NCBI GenBank assembly: GCA_047629975.1 | Contig: JBLHUT010000042.1 | Span: forward strand, 1 to 16,652 | Direction: 5' to 3' | Source of the DNA: JBLHUT01 sp047629975 | GTDB lineage: Bacteria; Pseudomonadota; Alphaproteobacteria; Rhodobacterales; Rhodobacteraceae | Length of the DNA stretch: 16,652 nt | Shown here: positions 15,263-16,652 of the stretch, in pieces | How the letters are laid out: each line of letters opens with the position of its first letter | How positions within the stretch are numbered: the first letter of the stretch is position 1 | The notes under the pieces: model-generated | What the model was told of the DNA's origin: nothing | Database searches by the model: none | The model's input: only the letters and a program-made list of their open reading frames with translations | Made by a program: the position numbers and the translations under genes

Positions 15263-15288
15263 GCCCGCTCCTAGGTCGAGGAGCGGGC
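15263..15288. other. Perfect 10-bp GC-rich hairpin
   Basis: GCCCGCTCCT (15263-15272) pairs with AGGAGCGGGC (15279-15288) around a 6-base loop. Another CCCGCTC follows at 15292-15298, a third copy of the left arm that could compete for pairing. No U-tract follows on either strand, so it is not a standard terminator. Confidence 0.6.
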
Positions 15289-15384
15289 TAACCCGCTCGT
15301 GGTGAGGCCGAATCAAAGTAATCTCTCAAGCCTGCGTATCCGGGGTATGCGCCCACCCCTATGACGTGCTGCTGCGGGGCAATC

Positions 15385-16557
15385 TGTAGCCGGCTACCTT
15401 CCGCCCTTTTGGCACGAAGGAAGCCCGATGAAGAGAATGCCGATGCGGAAGATACGAGACGTTTTACGGCTGTCAGCCGAGGGTCTGTCGACCCGTCAAA
15501 TTGCGGCGAGCCTTGCGATCGGGCGTACCACCCTTCGGGGTAATCCGGATCGTGCCGCTGAGTTGGGCCTGAGCCGGCCGCTGCCCCCGAAGATGTCCGA
15601 TACGGACCTCGAGCGTCGTCTGTTTGATCGGGCCTATCAGAACACCCAACGTGTTGCGGCCCAGCCTAACCGAGCACATGTCCACCGCGAGTTGCGCAGC
15701 AAGGGCGTGACGCTGGCACTGTTGTGAGAAGAATATCGCTCTGACTATCCTGAGGGCTACGGCTATTCCTGCTTCTGCGAGCATTGCACCCAGTGGGGAG
15801 GCAAGCTGTCGCCGGTTATGCGTCAGCATCACCTATTACCAGACAGGTGAATGCTTGCATTCACCGAAAGGGCTGCGGGCGAGCGGTTGTTTGTCGATTA
15901 TGCGGGGCACACAATTGATGTGATTGCCCCTCGGAATGGAGAGGTGCGCACGGCACAACTGTTTGTCGCCACGTCGGGGGCCTCGAATTACACGTATGCT
16001 GAGGCGACGTGGATCCAATCACTGTCGCACCGGATCGCGAGCCATGTGCGCGCCTTTGGCTTCTTAGGGAGTGTGACGGCGCAGGTCGTGTCGGACAACC
16101 TGAAGGCAGGTGTCACAAATACCTGCTTCTACGACCCTGTGATCAACCGGACCTAGGCGGATCTGGCAGCGCATTACGACACGGTTGTGGTGCCAGCGCA
16201 GCCGCACAAACCAAAGGGATTAAGCAAAAATCGAAGGCGCAGTCTTATTGGTTGAGCGTTGGATCTCGCGCAGGAAGCGCGCCATTTGGCTTGAGGCGCA
16301 CCGTTGGTGCGACGGCGCGGCTGCGCAATCGGCAATTCTTCAGCCTCGGGATGTGAACGTTGCCATTCGGCCACTTCTGGACCGGCTCGATGAAGACGTC
16401 TCGCGCCATCGCGGCGCCAGCCGCAGACAGCTGTTGGAGGGGCTGGACATGCCCGTCCTGAAGCAGTTGCCACTCGCGTCCTATATCTATGCCGAATGGA
16501 AGAAGTGCCGCGCCGGGTTCGACTACCACATCGCAATCGACAGGCATTATTATTCGG
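15385..16557 (+). mobile_element. IS21-family element, truncated
   Basis: The degenerate istA begins 43 bases after a TG-starting sequence, TGTAGCCGGCTACC, which includes the perfect palindrome GTAGCCGGCTAC (15386-15397). This is a plausible left end, since IS21 ends begin with TG. The element is cut at 16557 by an IS3-family end, so the end of istA, all of istB and the right end are missing from the window. The exact left boundary is uncertain. Confidence 0.6.
15428..16557 (+). pseudogene. istA: IS21 transposase istA, multiply disrupted
   Basis: IstA is the DDE transposase of IS21 elements. It starts with MKRMPMRKIRDVLRLSAEGL and an N-terminal helix-turn-helix (STRQIAASLAIGRTTL), after GAAGGAAG upstream. 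Family blocks follow in order: EEYRSDYPEGYGYSCFCEH, KLSPVMRQHH, AAGERLFVDYAGHTIDVIAP (catalytic Asp region), SGASNYTYAEATW, QVVSDNLKAGV (second Asp), LAAHYDTVVVPAQPHKPKG, VLLVERWI, RLRNRQFFSL, VAIRPLLDRLDEDVSRH, YIYAEWKKCRAGFDYHIAID. Defects are in-frame stops at 15725 (a TGA where Trp is usual), 15848 and 16154 (a TAG where Tyr is usual), frame changes near 16230, 16266-16314 and 16345, and two extra segments (15833-15871, 16266-16314). The gene is clearly dead. An IS3-family end truncates it after HYYSV. Confidence 0.93.
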
Positions 16558-16652
16558 TGAAGTGGTCCTGCTTTTAGGACAGGTTTGCGGCTTGGCTAAG
16601 ATGTATTCTGGTTAAGTTTCATGCCGTTTGGTTCATCTGCATCGAACCAAAG
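16558..16652 (-). mobile_element. Second IS3-family element end, continuing past the window edge
   Basis: Starting at 16558, TGAAGTGGTCC repeats exactly the outer 11 bases of the element end at 251, followed by a related inner part (GCTTTTAGGACAG versus GGTAAATTTGAACAG). It interrupts istA directly after HYYSV, so the junction is a clean insertion point. The inner sequence differs from the left-end copy and a minus-strand frame stops just inside, so this is probably the right (orfB-side) end of an element lying to the right. Confidence 0.65.
16596..16652 (-). CDS. Possible C-terminus of IS3-family orfB (partial)
   Basis: An 18-codon open frame enters from the window edge on the minus strand and ends in TAG: LWFDADEPNGMKLNQNTS. 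The position, 38 bases inside the element end, fits the end of an orfB transposase, and a Pro-Asn...Met-Lys-Leu tail is reminiscent of orfB ends. The segment is too short for a firm call; the catalytic region lies beyond the window. Confidence 0.35.
   Translation of the reverse strand, partial: LWFDADEPNGMKLNQNTS

Larger units (their letters stand above)
14500..15384. other. About 0.9 kb without a convincing gene
   Basis: No intact gene recognised on either strand. The stretch holds a possible decayed minus-strand frame (14792-15261), nested inverted repeats at 14990-15042 and a 10-bp hairpin at 15263-15288. Other frames are short, overlap each other and lack ribosome-binding sites. It lies between a surface-protein gene and an IS21 remnant, so remnants of accessory DNA are likely. 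Confidence 0.55.

Noticed and set aside
1..16652. CRISPR array, tRNA, rRNA or phage attachment site
   Set aside because: No regularly spaced repeats, no cloverleaf with TTCRA-type arm and no rRNA-like sequence were recognised; the tandem 19-mer has no spacers.

Overview
The window looks like a chromosomal segment of a marine-type alphaproteobacterium, most likely Rhodobacteraceae/Roseobacter group. The reasons are GC-rich housekeeping genes, a fused pntA next to pntB, a DUF6314 protein, an XdhC gene coupled to a MoeA-like molybdopterin-binding gene, and a VPLPA-CTERM-type surface protein. Species assignment is inference from gene families and style, not from a database match.

Layout. Positions 1-251 are the end of an IS3-family element with a decayed orfA. 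Positions 312-740 are a dead IS110-type transposase fragment, followed by about 490 bases with no gene but with a 19-bp tandem repeat and hairpins. From 1233 to 12913 the DNA is ordinary, compact core genome: pntB and pntA (proton-translocating transhydrogenase, minus strand), a small isoprenylcysteine methyltransferase-like membrane protein (minus), a short-chain dehydrogenase (plus), a molybdopterin-binding protein and XdhC (minus, overlapping by one base), bioY (minus, with a clear terminator), a DUF6314 gene (minus), purB (plus), a LysE/RhtB exporter (minus), and an Lrp/AsnC regulator (minus) divergent from ald, alanine dehydrogenase (plus, with a strong terminator). From about 13140 the base composition becomes more AT-rich. 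Here lie a regulatory-looking palindrome, a secreted VPLPA-CTERM-type protein (13455-14429) with its own terminator, a kilobase of non-coding or decayed sequence, and a heavily mutated IS21 istA (15428-16557). The istA is cut by an end of a second IS3-family element at 16558, which runs off the window.

How the genes fit together. PntAB makes NADPH from NADH using the proton gradient. The AsnC-type regulator, ald and the LysE-type exporter form a plausible local amino-acid (alanine) homeostasis unit. XdhC and the MoeA-like protein are an accessory pair for maturing molybdenum hydroxylases, but no structural subunits are present here. BioY and PurB are independent metabolic genes. The two outer IS3-family ends share an 11-bp terminal sequence and appear to be in the same orientation. 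The whole 16.3 kb is therefore bracketed by copies of one IS group, which also suggests the window may be an assembly contig broken at that repeat.

I did not find a convincing new multi-gene defence or mobile system. The most interesting signals are the IS bracketing, the isolated exosortase-type substrate with its unusual leader, palindromic insertions inside the dead istA, and shared or overlapping regulatory hairpins.
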